From contig CAJNOP010000117.1 of the NCBI GenBank assembly GCA_905250075.1, forward strand, positions 440,417 through 504,416: 64,000 bases of DNA, given 5' to 3'. The notes below the pieces were generated by a model. It was not told where the DNA came from. It was given only the letters and a program-made list of their open reading frames with translations, and did not search any database. Shown one piece after another: positions 46,824-58,531 of the stretch (position 1 is its first letter; each line of letters begins with the position of its first letter). Both the position numbers and the translations under genes were made by a program. Origin of the DNA: Rotaria sp. Silwood1. Lineage: Eukaryota; Rotifera; Eurotatoria; Philodinida; Philodinidae.

Positions 46824-47516
46824 TTATGCTTGACTGTTTAGTGCCGTTGGTGTTTGAGAAGGAGGAGGCGGAGGAGCAAGAGGTACTAAATTAAATGGTG
46901 CTGGCATATTTGTATTTCGTAATTGTATATCTTCAACAGGAGCTGAAACTTCAGTATTTTGATTGTCATTTTCTTGAATATCTAAACCAGGTGTTAAATC
47001 ATCACAAATTCTATTCATCCAACTCATTCGTTCTATTTTATTTAATGTAATCCAACAACCACCACGTTGATACTATATATATATATATATAATCGATTTA
47101 TTTTCAAATAACAAAAGCAAACCTTAATCGAACATCGTTCAGGTTGAATTTCACCTGGTAATCGTGCAATTGATAATGAATAGATTTTTGTTTCCTTATT
47201 TTTTGTTTGTATATTTAATGTAAATGTAAATGATCTAAATAAATTTTTAAATACGAACATACAAAATGAATAATTTTATAAAAATTTTTACTGATTTTGA
47301 AAATTAAGTATTCTTTGTTCACCATTTATTGGAATCTGTTTTATAAAATTTGGAAATGTTCGTTTTACTTTTAATTCAGGAATATTTAAATAGACTAAAA
47401 CTTTTCGTGAACCTTCTTCTTGTACAACAACTACAAAGAATAATTAAATTGAATATTGATAATAATATAAAGATTTTATACATACAACTTGGTACAATAG
47501 GTTTTAGATCTGCCAT
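46824..47516 (-). CDS. Small CS (p23-like) domain protein
   Basis: Exons 47489-47516, 47292-47430, 47123-47234 and 46824-47072 join in frame to 175 residues starting MADLKPIVP. The middle (about 55-115) has the beta-strand rhythm of a CS domain: SFTFTLNIQTKNKETKIYSL, IARLPGEIQPERCSIK, and a strand WITLNKIERMSW matching the CS-end pattern (hydrophobic strand, Lys, aromatic Trp). The Asp-rich C-terminal half ends in a Pro-rich APPPPPSQTPTA tail. CS proteins are HSP90 co-chaperones or scaffold adaptors; resemblance to calcyclin-binding protein is possible but not enough for a symbol. Confidence 0.6.
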
Positions 47517-47825
47517 AATTCACGATTACCAATGATGAATAATATTAACAATGTCTAAGAAACACATAGTGTTTTGTTTTTTTTTATTGGTGTTTTAATA
47601 AACCAATTAATTGATTGACAAGTCTTATTTATAATATTCATTTGATAGAAAAGAAAAATAAAAAATTTTTATAATTTAAGTATTTTAGATCTATTATGAA
47701 TTTATCTTAATTATTAAAATAAATTCATGATAAAGACTGTTGTCAAGTAACGATCGTTAATTATGGTTATTTGACTGATCGTTCACAACAATCTATACAT
47801 TGAAAGTTTAAATATTATTTTGATT

Positions 47826-49908
47826 ATGAACATGTATTTACAAATAATTTCTGCACGTTTTATTTCACATGTTCTTCATTTTCTTGCAATTGTGCTCTGT
47901 CTTTGGAGTTATGTAGGTGTTATAAATAACTAAATAAATTTTGAAAAATCTTTTTCTTATTTTTAAGGAACGTAATATCTATGGCTGTAATGATAATGGA
48001 TCATATAAGTCTTATCAAAATCAGTAAAATTGAAAACATATAATTTTAGTTTTTCTATATCATCCTTTTCTTTTTTGTTTTTTTGTTTAGATTATATGTT
48101 GCACATTCATTATCAATTGCATTTTGTGTATTTGAACTAGTGCCATTAATTATTGGAATAACATCAATAAATTTTGCTCGTTCATTTTTAGGTATGTGAA
48201 ATAAATATGATATACACTACTGATCAAAAGTATGCCTCTCTCTCTCCCTCTCGAACTCAATGATTTTTTTTTTTTTTTGTTCATAAGTACCATATTGTCT
48301 TCTAATAAAAATTCTAAAAGGATTTGAGTTTCTATTTTTTCATTTGAAACTTTGTGTATATAGAGAACTCAACTAGATTGATTTCTATTAAAAAGAAAAC
48401 TCAGAAGTATCGAATAGAGTATCTTCGAATTATGAGATTTTCAAGATGTAGACCCATTTCTACATGGATTGTATATAACATGTTTTTTTTGAAAGTTGCA
48501 TATCTCGAAGAGAGTATGTTGGAAAATTCTAAATATTTTTATGGAAACTATTGCCCATTCCAAAAAAGAAGGCGGATGGGTATTTTTTGAATAACTTCTG
48601 AACGGATTGAGTTAGATGGCTGCGGTTTTCACCATTGGAAAGAGGACCTGAAGACGCATCGAACCATGTATAAAAACATTTTTCTGGCTACTTTCCTAAT
48701 ATTTTTACATTGAGCTTCTAGAAGAACAGCGTGTCTCTCATGGTCGTGAGATGATTGTATTGATTTTCAAGAGTGTGCTTGAAGCGCTACAAAATTATAT
48801 AAACACTGTATTCCTAACCACTACCAGTAAGATATCCTTGCCATTGGAATGCAATTTACGACCCCATTTTTTCAACAAAATAATCGAAAAATTCAAGTTT
48901 TTGTAGTTTTTTGACGAAAAATCAAGTATGAGAACAAAGCAATAGTTTGAAAATGTTTGCCTAAAACTGTTAGAAAAGTAGTCAGAAAATTGTTTTTATA
49001 TATGGTTCGATACGTCTTCATTTCCTCTTTCCAATGGTGAAAACCGCAGCTCTCTAACTCAATCCGTTCAGATGTTATTCAAAAAATACCCACTCGCCTT
49101 CTTTTTTGAAATGGGCAATAATTTAGTTGAGTTTTTTTTAATATGTACACAGTTTCAGATAAAAATTCAATCATACAAGTTTACTGAAATGTTCGGGCCG
49201 CTAGAAAATAGACATATTAAAAATTCAATAACTTAGTCAAATATCTATAGGCGAAAATCATTGAAATCAGAAGAGAGTTGCTGTAGAGATTTTATCATTA
49301 GCTTCAATAAGACTTGAACGTCTGAAAATTCGTTTGCAAACAATTCATAGATAATATATATCAACAGTATCATCAACTACAAAGTCGTTTGAGCTAGAAA
49401 AAAATCATCATAGGTAGTTTCCATAATCATTGTGAATCAGAAAGAAACTTCTTATTGAATAGACATGATCATTCAGTTGTATATCTATAAAGAGAAAGTT
49501 TTCGTTGAAAATACCATAATGAATTATGGCGTATAAGTATACAATTTGTATAACATTATCGAAATATCATATTTTCAAAAACTATAGTAGATAATTATTA
49601 GACGTTGCAATGCTTTTATCTAACATAATAGATTATCTGTGAACTACTTGCAAAAGAAGTTTTCAAACGTTCAGCTTATGTTGAAGCTAAAATCCGTGGG
49701 ATAGTTTTGATCAGTAGTGTCAATAACTTATTTTATTTTATTTAAAGCAATGCTTGTTCATTTATCTGCTGCTATTGGTCTTGTATTTTTTCTTCTACAA
49801 CATCAATGTGCTTTACGTATTTGGCCAATATTTGCTATATGTAGTTGTGTACCATTGATAATTGAATATACAGCAGCTATTTATAAAATTGTTCGTCAAC
49901 GTTTATAA
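47826..49908 (+). CDS. TMEM107: TMEM107-like tetraspan protein, copy A
   Basis: Exons 47826-47912, 47968-48023, 48091-48191 and 49748-49908 give 134 residues (human TMEM107 140). Four hydrophobic segments: LHFLAIVLCLWSY, AHSLSIAFCVFELVPLIIG, LSAAIGLVFFLL and IFAICSCVPLIIEYTAAIY. A short polar Cys-containing loop (NIYGCNDNGSY) follows the first. Family landmarks are ARFISH near the N-terminus, FELVPLIIGITSIN and the C-terminal FAICSCVP-IE. TMEM107 acts in the ciliary transition zone (MKS module) to control membrane protein entry into cilia. Intron 3 (48192-49747) is expanded by a transposon. Confidence 0.8.
48212..49720. mobile_element. Tc1/mariner-like relic in TMEM107 copy A intron 3
   Basis: ACACTACTGATCAAAA at 48214-48229 is mirrored by TTTTGATCAGTAGTGT at 49705-49720, Tc1-type termini about 1.5 kb apart. 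Inside, two arms (about 48520-48700 and 48960-49130) are inverted copies containing CTGCGGTTTTCACCA (48620-48634; complement at 49035-49049) and GGGTATTTTTTGAATAAC. No transposase frame survives. TA occurs at the left border but not clearly at the right. Confidence 0.65.
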
Positions 49909-52831
49909 TAAACTTTAATAAAAATAAAAAAATTTCTTTTTTGTTAGTTTTACTTTTTTTCTTTTCGTTATTAAGGTCATTTGTATGTTGTATTGAGTTC
50001 AATAATAGAGAAAACATTTATCGAGGCCCATGCGAAGCAATATTAACTTATGCGTTTTTTTTTTTCTTTTTTGGTTTCTGAAAAGAAGGGCAATTGTCTA
50101 ATCAAAGTTCATTTGCTGATTGGTTCACCTACTGTTCCGTTTCTTTCATTTTTTTTTTTTTTGTTTAAAGAATCGATACCTTAGAAATGTTATGAACTTA
50201 ACTATATATATATCTACGAACTATTGTTTTATAAATTTTTTGTTTTTGGATTTATATTTTTCAAAAAAAAAAAAAAAAAACTATAAAAATAGATGACTTA
50301 AAAGACGAAGATATACCTTCAAATAATTCCTATGAAACATTTGACTGACGAACTTGTTTTTTGTAAAATAAAGAATGTGCGCAGTTTTTTTTTTAAATAT
50401 CTCAGTAGCAGCTAATAATTATTATAATTGAGTACTTATCTTATTAAACAATTCAATTTAATTATATAAATTGCAAAGATTAGATAGAGATTATCAAGAT
50501 TTAGTTTATTGTGAGAGTAAACTATAACTTAACAGAAAGTAAAAAAAAAGTATTCTACGACTTGATCTATTGTGAAATTTTTGAACAATCTTTTTTTGTT
50601 TCAAATAAAATAAATGTCATTAGAAAACTTGTCAAATTCTCAAGACGTAATTAAACAAGACAGAATAGATTGAGTTAAGCATACGTAATAAGAATGAATA
50701 TCAATATAGAGAATATGAAATTAAAGTTCAAAGAAATATGATTTTCATCAATTTCTATATTTATTCGTTATTCCACTTTAAATTCTTCTTCACTTATTGC
50801 ATGTCAATATCGAAATTCACACCTTCTTGTCTAGCTATAAAAAAATATTTCTTGACTAGAATTCAATATCGAATTACGACCTATTCTTAAAAAAACATTA
50901 TTTAAATTTTTTTTTTTTTTTTTGTGCTATATGAGACAAATTTCATTTATGACCTTCTTCTTCTTTTTATTCTATTTATGATATCCTTCATGTAGATTTA
51001 ACAATAGAAAGATAAACTGAAGTATCATCTATATATGCATATATAACATTTTGTCTTTAGTTCAAACGAAAATTTTTATTACCATACAATAACCTTGTTT
51101 AGAATATAGAAATCATTAATTGTTAATCCTCATGGACAGTTAAATTGTATAAATTACCTTCACATTCATATATATAAAAGCTCATTCTCATATTGATTTA
51201 ATACGTAGTCGAGTTAAGTAATCATTTTTTTTTTCATACATTATGCTGTTTTTTTTTTCTTTCGTTTCATGTTTACAATAAAATATTTTCAATGAAACCT
51301 TATTTTTTTTTCAAAAAAAAAACTAGGTATGATTAAGACTCGTTTTTCGATGTTATATTAATACATTCATCGTTCTTTCTCTCATCCGTTATATTTCAAT
51401 GACTATTAAAGAGTAAAACATCGTCTGACAACGACGTGATGTTGTCTCTACTCTTCACCTTTGTTTGCTTGAGAGAACATAACAGAGCTTTTGTTGCTTT
51501 TAAGCTCTTATATATACATATATATCTCGTAGGACAACGAGAAAAGTATATACACATTCACGTATTGGTTCGAAAAAAGAGAGAACAATATACAAAAAAA
51601 AAACGAAAGGGTCATATTGAACATGAAGAATAATGGCGAGAAAAGAAGTAAGACAAAAAGTAAAGAAATTAGTCTCCTCCTTGTTGATTTAATCCCACAA
51701 CTAACAGTTTGAAACACGTAGAAAAATGAGAGTGAAGAGTAATTAGTATGACTCCTTCTTTTTATATATATATATATATGGTTCGATTATGAAGCCTAGA
51801 CTAATCCTTGAGGTGGGCTATCGAACCTCTTGTCTTTTTCTTCTTTTATTTAGTTATCAAATTGAACGCGTGCTTCGATCATTTGATATCTTTTCATTTA
51901 CTATTAATACAAAATCTATTTTCTGCAGTTCATTTTTTTTTTTTGATTTTTTCGCACTTATTTTTTTGTTTACATGTTTTTCATTTATTCATATTTTAGA
52001 AAAAGAAAGAAAAAGAAATATGTATTTTACATATTTCTTTTTTTTATGTTAAAATGCCATCATTCTTCCCATTTTTTTTTTGTTGATGCGGTTGGCTTTA
52101 GTAAAAATACAAAAAATAATCACTAGTAAGAAGGTAATTGATGGATAGGTACCACTTAAAAGTGGTGAACAACAGACATTCTATACGTATTCATATGCAT
52201 ACTTATACGTATACTCATATTAAGTAGTTCGAAATATATGGCAGTAAACTTTTTTTAGGCGTCGCCTTTTTTTTTTTTAACTATTCTGTCTCTGTTTGTC
52301 AGACGGTTTCGATTAAAATATTTGACATCCAACAGAACATGAAGTTTATTCTTGTATAATTTTTACGATCACAGACGAAAAAGAAAAAAAAAAGGAAAGA
52401 AGTTTTTTTTTTTAATGCTATTTTGAGATCTTAGCAATGATATAGTAATATGTAAATGATAACAACCTATTTCTTAGTTATTTTTATCAAGTAAATGTAT
52501 ATAAATAGCAAAAGAAAGAAAGAGAGAGAGAGAGTAGTAATAACAAACGATTGGAATGCGTTTATTTAGCAGTAAATTCTATGCACTGTCAAAGGAGTTG
52601 ACGATGCATTATTTTGAAAAGAAAGAAACGAAACGTCAAACATTTTTTTCTCTTTCGCTGTCGTCCATAAGTGATCAATATACCTTTTCTTCCTTTCTCT
52701 TTCTTTTAGATGTAAATATATATATTTGATAGGCAACAAATAATAAAATTATCCGTCGTTAGTCTTTAAAACATTAAAACGAATGAATATAATTTACAAT
52801 CGATAAATCAATAGAAGAGTAAGAAGGCAAA
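49909..52831. other. Gene-free stretch, 5' side of the RING gene
   Basis: AT-rich with (TA)n, poly-T and (GA)n tracts near the right end (52510-52535). Probably the 5' leader and control region of the RING gene; no exon is supported. Confidence 0.4.
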
Positions 52832-54048
52832 ATGTCGCGTGTTGCAACTAACAATTCAACACCGCGTTATAATAATGGTGTTGGACAATCAAAACCTCCA
52901 AGTAATAAAAATAGTATGGGTAATGGTGGTGGTGGTGGTGGTGGACATGGTATTGCTGTACGTAGTGCAGCACCACCACTTATACAAAAAGAGACTGTAC
53001 ATGCTTGCCTTGTTTGTAATGGTGAATACAAAGATCCTCGAGTATTACCATGTACACATACATATTGTTTAAATTGTATTCGAGATAAATTGATGAATAA
53101 TAATCGAGTTATTTGTCCTAAATGTCAACAACAAGTAAGTTTGATTAATATTTTCTTTTTCGTAGAAATGAATTTTTTTCTGTCGAAAAAGAAAACATCA
53201 TAATGAAACAAAAAAATGAAGTTTTTAATGACTAAAAAGAAAAGAAAAAAAAAAGACCTTCCTCTCTTCAAGACATTAAAGATAAGAATACTTATAATTG
53301 TCCTCGAGCTTTTTGTAAGTAAGCATCAGCAATCATAAACTAGTCAACAAAAAAAACGAAAAAGTATTGAAGTTTCTTGTTTTCATTTGATTCTTTTCTT
53401 TACTTTTTTCTTTTTTTTTTTTTTTTTTATTGCAACATACATCTACTTAAATAGATATACTTTCGATATCAAGAACTATAAATACATATATATATATATG
53501 CTTCCGTTCTTTCGTGTATTTTTTACAACGACATAACAACAGAAAAAAATATACACACATACACAAGCAATTTTCTTCTAGGTTGACGATATTGATCTCA
53601 ATGATTTACCACGTAATATTATTTTAAGTCAAGAATGGCGTATGAATGTTCAACCTATAACATCAGTTCCAACACCTAAAAAACCTGTTACATATCAATC
53701 AATTATATCAACACCAACACAAATGTCCAATCAACAAGATAAACGTAAATCAAGTATAGCCGAAAGTAATGGTCATAATTCATCAACAGGTGGAACAAAA
53801 TCCTATGGAATTACTTCACTTGTTAATGCATTTAGTAGACAATCTGGAACAAATGGAAAAACTAGTGGACGATCATCTCGTTCATCAAGTAAATCTAGTA
53901 TACAACAACCAGTTGTATTGAATTTAGTCAAAATTTATTCTGAAGCTACATTAACACGACCACTAGAACAACAAAGAAGTGATAGTGTTGTATCAACAGG
54001 AAAAAGTGATGAATTAATAAAAATTTTTGAACAAGCAACAAATCGTTC

Positions 54049-54097
<49 letters not shown>

Positions 54098-57000
54098 CTA
54101 CAACAACAACAACAACAACTACAACAACAACAACAACGAACACCATCAGCATCAATTAGTAAACGACCATCACAAGCACGTGAAGAATCTTATGAAGAAA
54201 TGACATGGGATACTCTTGTACATGGGTATATTGATTTTAAACGAAAAAAAAAAGAAAAGAAATGATCATGTTTCTTTTTTTTTTATTGTAAAATAATTTA
54301 TTTTAGAACTGTTCCAATAGCTCCTCCATTTCCTGATCAATGGCATAAAGCAACAGAAAATCTTCATTATCCACCAGAAGCACCTGAACGACCAATATCA
54401 GTTGCAGCATCTGATCGAAGTTTAAATGTAGATAATCTTCATAATATAATTGCATCTATAAATGAACATACACATGAACGAATTCCTCCATCATTTCCTC
54501 AAGGACAACTTTCATCTTCTCAATCACATAGTCGTCCTTCAACTTCTTCTCGTTCACAACATGATTTTGATGATGATGATGATGATGATAATCATATGCC
54601 TATACAACCATCAACTTATGCTAGTATACAACCACGACAAATTAATCGTTTAGGTAGTCGTGCCGATAGTATTCAAAGTAGTTCTACTAGTTCAACAATA
54701 AGACATTCTCCAGCTCCACCAATAATAAATACTTATCAACCAAGATCAAGTGTTGCATCTACTCCACAAAAACAACAACAACAACAACAAGCTCATAAAT
54801 TGCCTTCTCGTAGTTCTTCAACAACTTCACCATCGGGAACATCTCCAGAACGTTCTCCACAACACATTATTCATACACTTGATTTTACTGTTGATGAAGC
54901 TCTTAAACCACGATCTCCATCACTTATTTCACTTCGATCAGCAGGTTCTGATGATGCCAATGAAAAAATACCTATCGATAAAGTAAATCATTTCTTTGTT
55001 TAACTTTCTCAAACATGTAATTCAGTATTGAAGATAGGAAAAGAATGTCACGTTTCTAATCTTTTTCGTTATAGAATTTAATAATTCTAAAGAGTCAAAT
55101 CAATTCAAATTAATAATATCTACTAGTCATTTTACAGTATAATGTACTCCACAGTTTTTTTTTAATAACTTTGTATAAGAACACCATACAGAACTGCGGT
55201 TTTCACCAGTTAAAAGAGAATGCCCGAGGCTATCGACCTATATCAAAGTTCGAATTGACAGCAAATGATAGATAAAAATCGATAGAAGAGTTTCTTCTCT
55301 TTCGATCTACATAAGGCTGGCATTCTTAGTTTATGTCAGTCGACAGTTATAAGACTTTTTCTGTAGTCACTCGGAAAAGCAGCTAGATAGAGGTAATTCA
55401 ACGTGTTGAGTCATTTTTAGGTTCAAAATAATATGACTCCGCTATCTCAATATTTTTAGAATTTCACCATCGACTTCCACATGTAACAAAGGAATCGACA
55501 TTTTAGAATTGAACCTAAAAATAAATCTCACCATTCGACTCAATACAGTGAATTACCCCTATCTAACTATTTTTCCGGATGATTACAAGTTAATCGACTG
55601 AAATTGGAGATCTCACAAAAAGTATTATAATCATCGAACAGAAAAGGCACAACATGTCAGATTTGTTTAATTCGAAAAAGAAGAATCTCTCTTCTATCAA
55701 ACAGTTCTGTTAAAGATATAAATCAATAAGAAAAATCGTAGATCTCAATAATGTTTCGATTGAAAGTTATTCGAAAAATATTGAAGCAATATTATATTTT
55801 TATTTTATAAATCTAGACTAATTTATCATCAACAGAACGCTTTAAAGCTCCTGCTGCCAATATTCCACCTCTTACTCAAACAAATAATTCATTACGTGCT
55901 CATTCACGAACAAATAGTGGTTTATCGACACCAACAAATCGATCAGCATCAAGATCTATGGAACGTGATACACATTATCTTGTTCCAACACCACCATCAA
56001 CAACAACAACAACAGCTGTATCATCACGTGTTGATTTATTATTATCAGATCAAAAACGTTTAGAACGTGAAATAGATGAACAAATTAAACGTTTAAAATA
56101 TGATTATGATGATATACGTAAACAAATTCATCGTAAAGAATCTTCAATACATCATGAAGTTAAAAATTTAGCTGCAAATTTTGATGATAATATAACAGAA
56201 CATTATCAACGACAACAAAGAATATATGCTGATTTAGCTGCTGATACAAATACAATTGGAAATGAATTAGAACATTTAAAATCATTTACATATACAAATA
56301 ATAATAAACAACAATTATGGGATAATCTTGAAAAAATTGAATCTAATATACGAACTATTCGTCGAACTATTGAACAACAAAAACAATCACATAACGCTTT
56401 AATATTTGCTGAAGGACATCGAGCTATAGCACCTGATACAATTGGACAAGTAACATATAATCAAATAGAATCTCATCGACGTTTTAATTCTCCAACACCA
56501 CCACCACCACCATTACCACCAACTCCATCATCATTTCATATTGAACAAACTTCAACAAATATTGTACCACGTAAATATCTTAAAATTGATCATTTATCAA
56601 CATTAGAACCTGAAACAATAGCAATGACAGAAAATAATAAAAAAATTTTATTAGGTATATGTAATAAATTATTTATACTTAATGAACATGGTGATACACT
56701 TAAAATAATACCATTATCACCAAGTATACGTGGTATAACTGTATCAAAAAAATATCAATCACAAAATATTGCTTATATATCACATGATGAATCCATAAGT
56801 ATGATTGATATTGATAATGGACAAACATTAGATTGTGTTAAAGGTATTGAAACTTATAAATTTTTATTTAAATTAAATTTTTGTTTCCTTTTTTTTTGTT
56901 TTTAGAAACAGATTCAAATGGTCAATCAAGTATATTTTTACCATTAGGTATTGATACAGATAGTACACGTGGAGATGTTTATGTATGTGATTATCGAAAT

Positions 57001-58105
57001 TCATGTGTACTTAAATTTGATGATAAACTTGAATTTATTAAACAATGGAAAATTTATAATCATTCTGAACAATATGATGAAGGTATTTAAATAATAATTT
57101 TAATTTTTAATTAAAATATTCTATTCATTTGTTTTTTAGCTCGACCAAAATTAATTTCTGTTTATGGACAAAAATTATATATTATTATTGAACATTCAAG
57201 TAAACCATTTTATAATCAAGGTAAATAATTTAATCAATAGAAAAATTTTCAAATAAAATATCGATAAAAAATATTCTTCTAATATTATGGTTTAAAGAAG
57301 AATATGAAATTCTAGTACACCAAAAAAAAAAAAAAGAGTTAAATCTTTTATATGATGAGAAATTTGATATTGTAACAAAAAACCATTTTCTTTACAAAAA
57401 AAAAAAAAAAATTAATCTGTAACAAAACCAGTACCTACAAATACTACCGATATAGTATAATAAATGGAATAGCAGTCTACTAATATAAGCTGTATGGTAG
57501 TATAGCGTTATACTACTATACCTGTACATCACTCATATCTTTATACTACTTGTATCGATGACATGGCTTCTATCTCGTATACTTTCGATGTGTTTTTGTT
57601 TTCGCAGATGTTTATTCTTTCTTATAAATTTACTATGAAATCAAATTTTCTATGAATTGGAATCTTTGCAAAAAATTTTTACAAGTATAATTTTTCTATT
57701 TTAGGTATTGCTTATACATTTTCACTTCATATATGTGATGCTAATTCTGGTAATGTAATAAAAATAATTGACTCTAATGTATTAGCAACACAACGCCTTC
57801 GTTGGCCATGTTCTGTTCAAGCAATAAATAATGAAAAATGTTATATATTAGATACGATGACATCAGGCAAATATTTTAATGGTCAATGGCAAAAACATTG
57901 GTCACGTGTACTTGAAATTGAACCAGATGGTCATCATATTGTAACAGAATTATTTCAATTAGATAGTGAAGCAGCAACAATGGCGATGACTAAACAAATA
58001 ATGACTATTGCTGCTAATGGTGACATACTTTTTGTTGATTTGAGTTTTCTTTCTAAGAAACAACAACAGATTAGTTATGATCGTGATTATCAAAATTTAC
58101 CGTGA
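52832..58105 (+). CDS. Large RING / coiled-coil / beta-propeller-like protein (TRIM-NHL-like without B-box)
   Basis: Exons 52832-53134, 53582-54225, 54307-54982, 55817-56843, 56906-57082, 57140-57220 and 57705-58105 join in frame to 1102 residues. A Gly-rich N-terminus leads to a C3HC4 RING finger (about 60-100): CLVCNGEYKDPRVLPC, THTYCLNC and CPKC, so E3 ubiquitin ligase activity is likely. Then about 430 residues of disorder: Ser-rich, a polyglutamine tract coded by CAA repeats (54049-54135), an Asp run and a second Gln run. A coiled coil follows (DQKRLEREIDEQIKRLKYDY; about 585-720), a Pro-rich linker, and a C-terminal repeat-rich beta domain with GIDTDSTRGDVYVCDYRNS and CVLKFDDKL, the style of NHL/TRIM-NHL propeller blades. 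No B-box cysteines or histidines are seen. The function is inferred as a ubiquitin ligase with a propeller for substrate or RNA binding. Confidence 0.75.
54983..55816. repeat. Intron with dispersed repeat and inverted arms
   Basis: This 834-base intron of the RING gene contains CTGCGGTTTTCACCA (55194-55208) and an inverted pair: TAGATAGAGGTAATTCA and TTTTTAGGTTCAA (55383-55432) against TTGAACCTAAAAA and TGAATTACCCCTATCTA (55510-55566). It is a decayed foldback insertion sharing a word with the repeats at 23.2 and 48.6 kb. Confidence 0.55.
57221..57704. repeat. Intron with short TAGTATA palindromes
   Basis: Within this 484-base intron, GGTAGTATAGCG and GTTATACTACTATACC (about 57494-57522) form a short palindrome next to poly-A tracts. 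Probably a small MITE remnant. Confidence 0.35.
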
Positions 58106-58531
58106 ACAAAACTTTTTTTTTTTTTTTGTTTTTTTAGACAGCTACATCTTTGTTTTTATTTCTTTCAGCGAAGACAATTTTGACTAATTATGAATTTCAA
58201 TTTCTTCTTTTCTTTTAATTTGAATAATAATTGCTTGTTTTCACTTGTTCTAATAAATAAAAATTGGTTCCAATCGAGACAACCAATATACACGAGAGTT
58301 TGAATCTCTAATATTCTCTTTTTGCTTGACTAGTGTCTTGTATTTTATATTCATTTTATTTGTCGTTGTGTCGTATATACTTTCTTTTTTTTTCTGATTT
58401 TTATTTGCCTTCTTCAATGTTTTTGATCTTATAATGAAAATAAAGAAAAAAAAACTCGTTCTCAGATTTTTTTTTAATATTTCTCAATTAAATTCATAAA
58501 TTAAGTTCTAGTAGATATATTTGTTTTCCAG

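Noticed and set aside
51780..51832. GGTTCGAT ... ATCGAACC inverted pair suggesting a tRNA
   Set aside because: Only the T-loop-like word is present; no acceptor stem, D-arm or anticodon arm can be folded.
53946..54155. Poly-Val minus-strand frame
   Set aside because: Antisense of the CAA polyglutamine tract in the RING gene.
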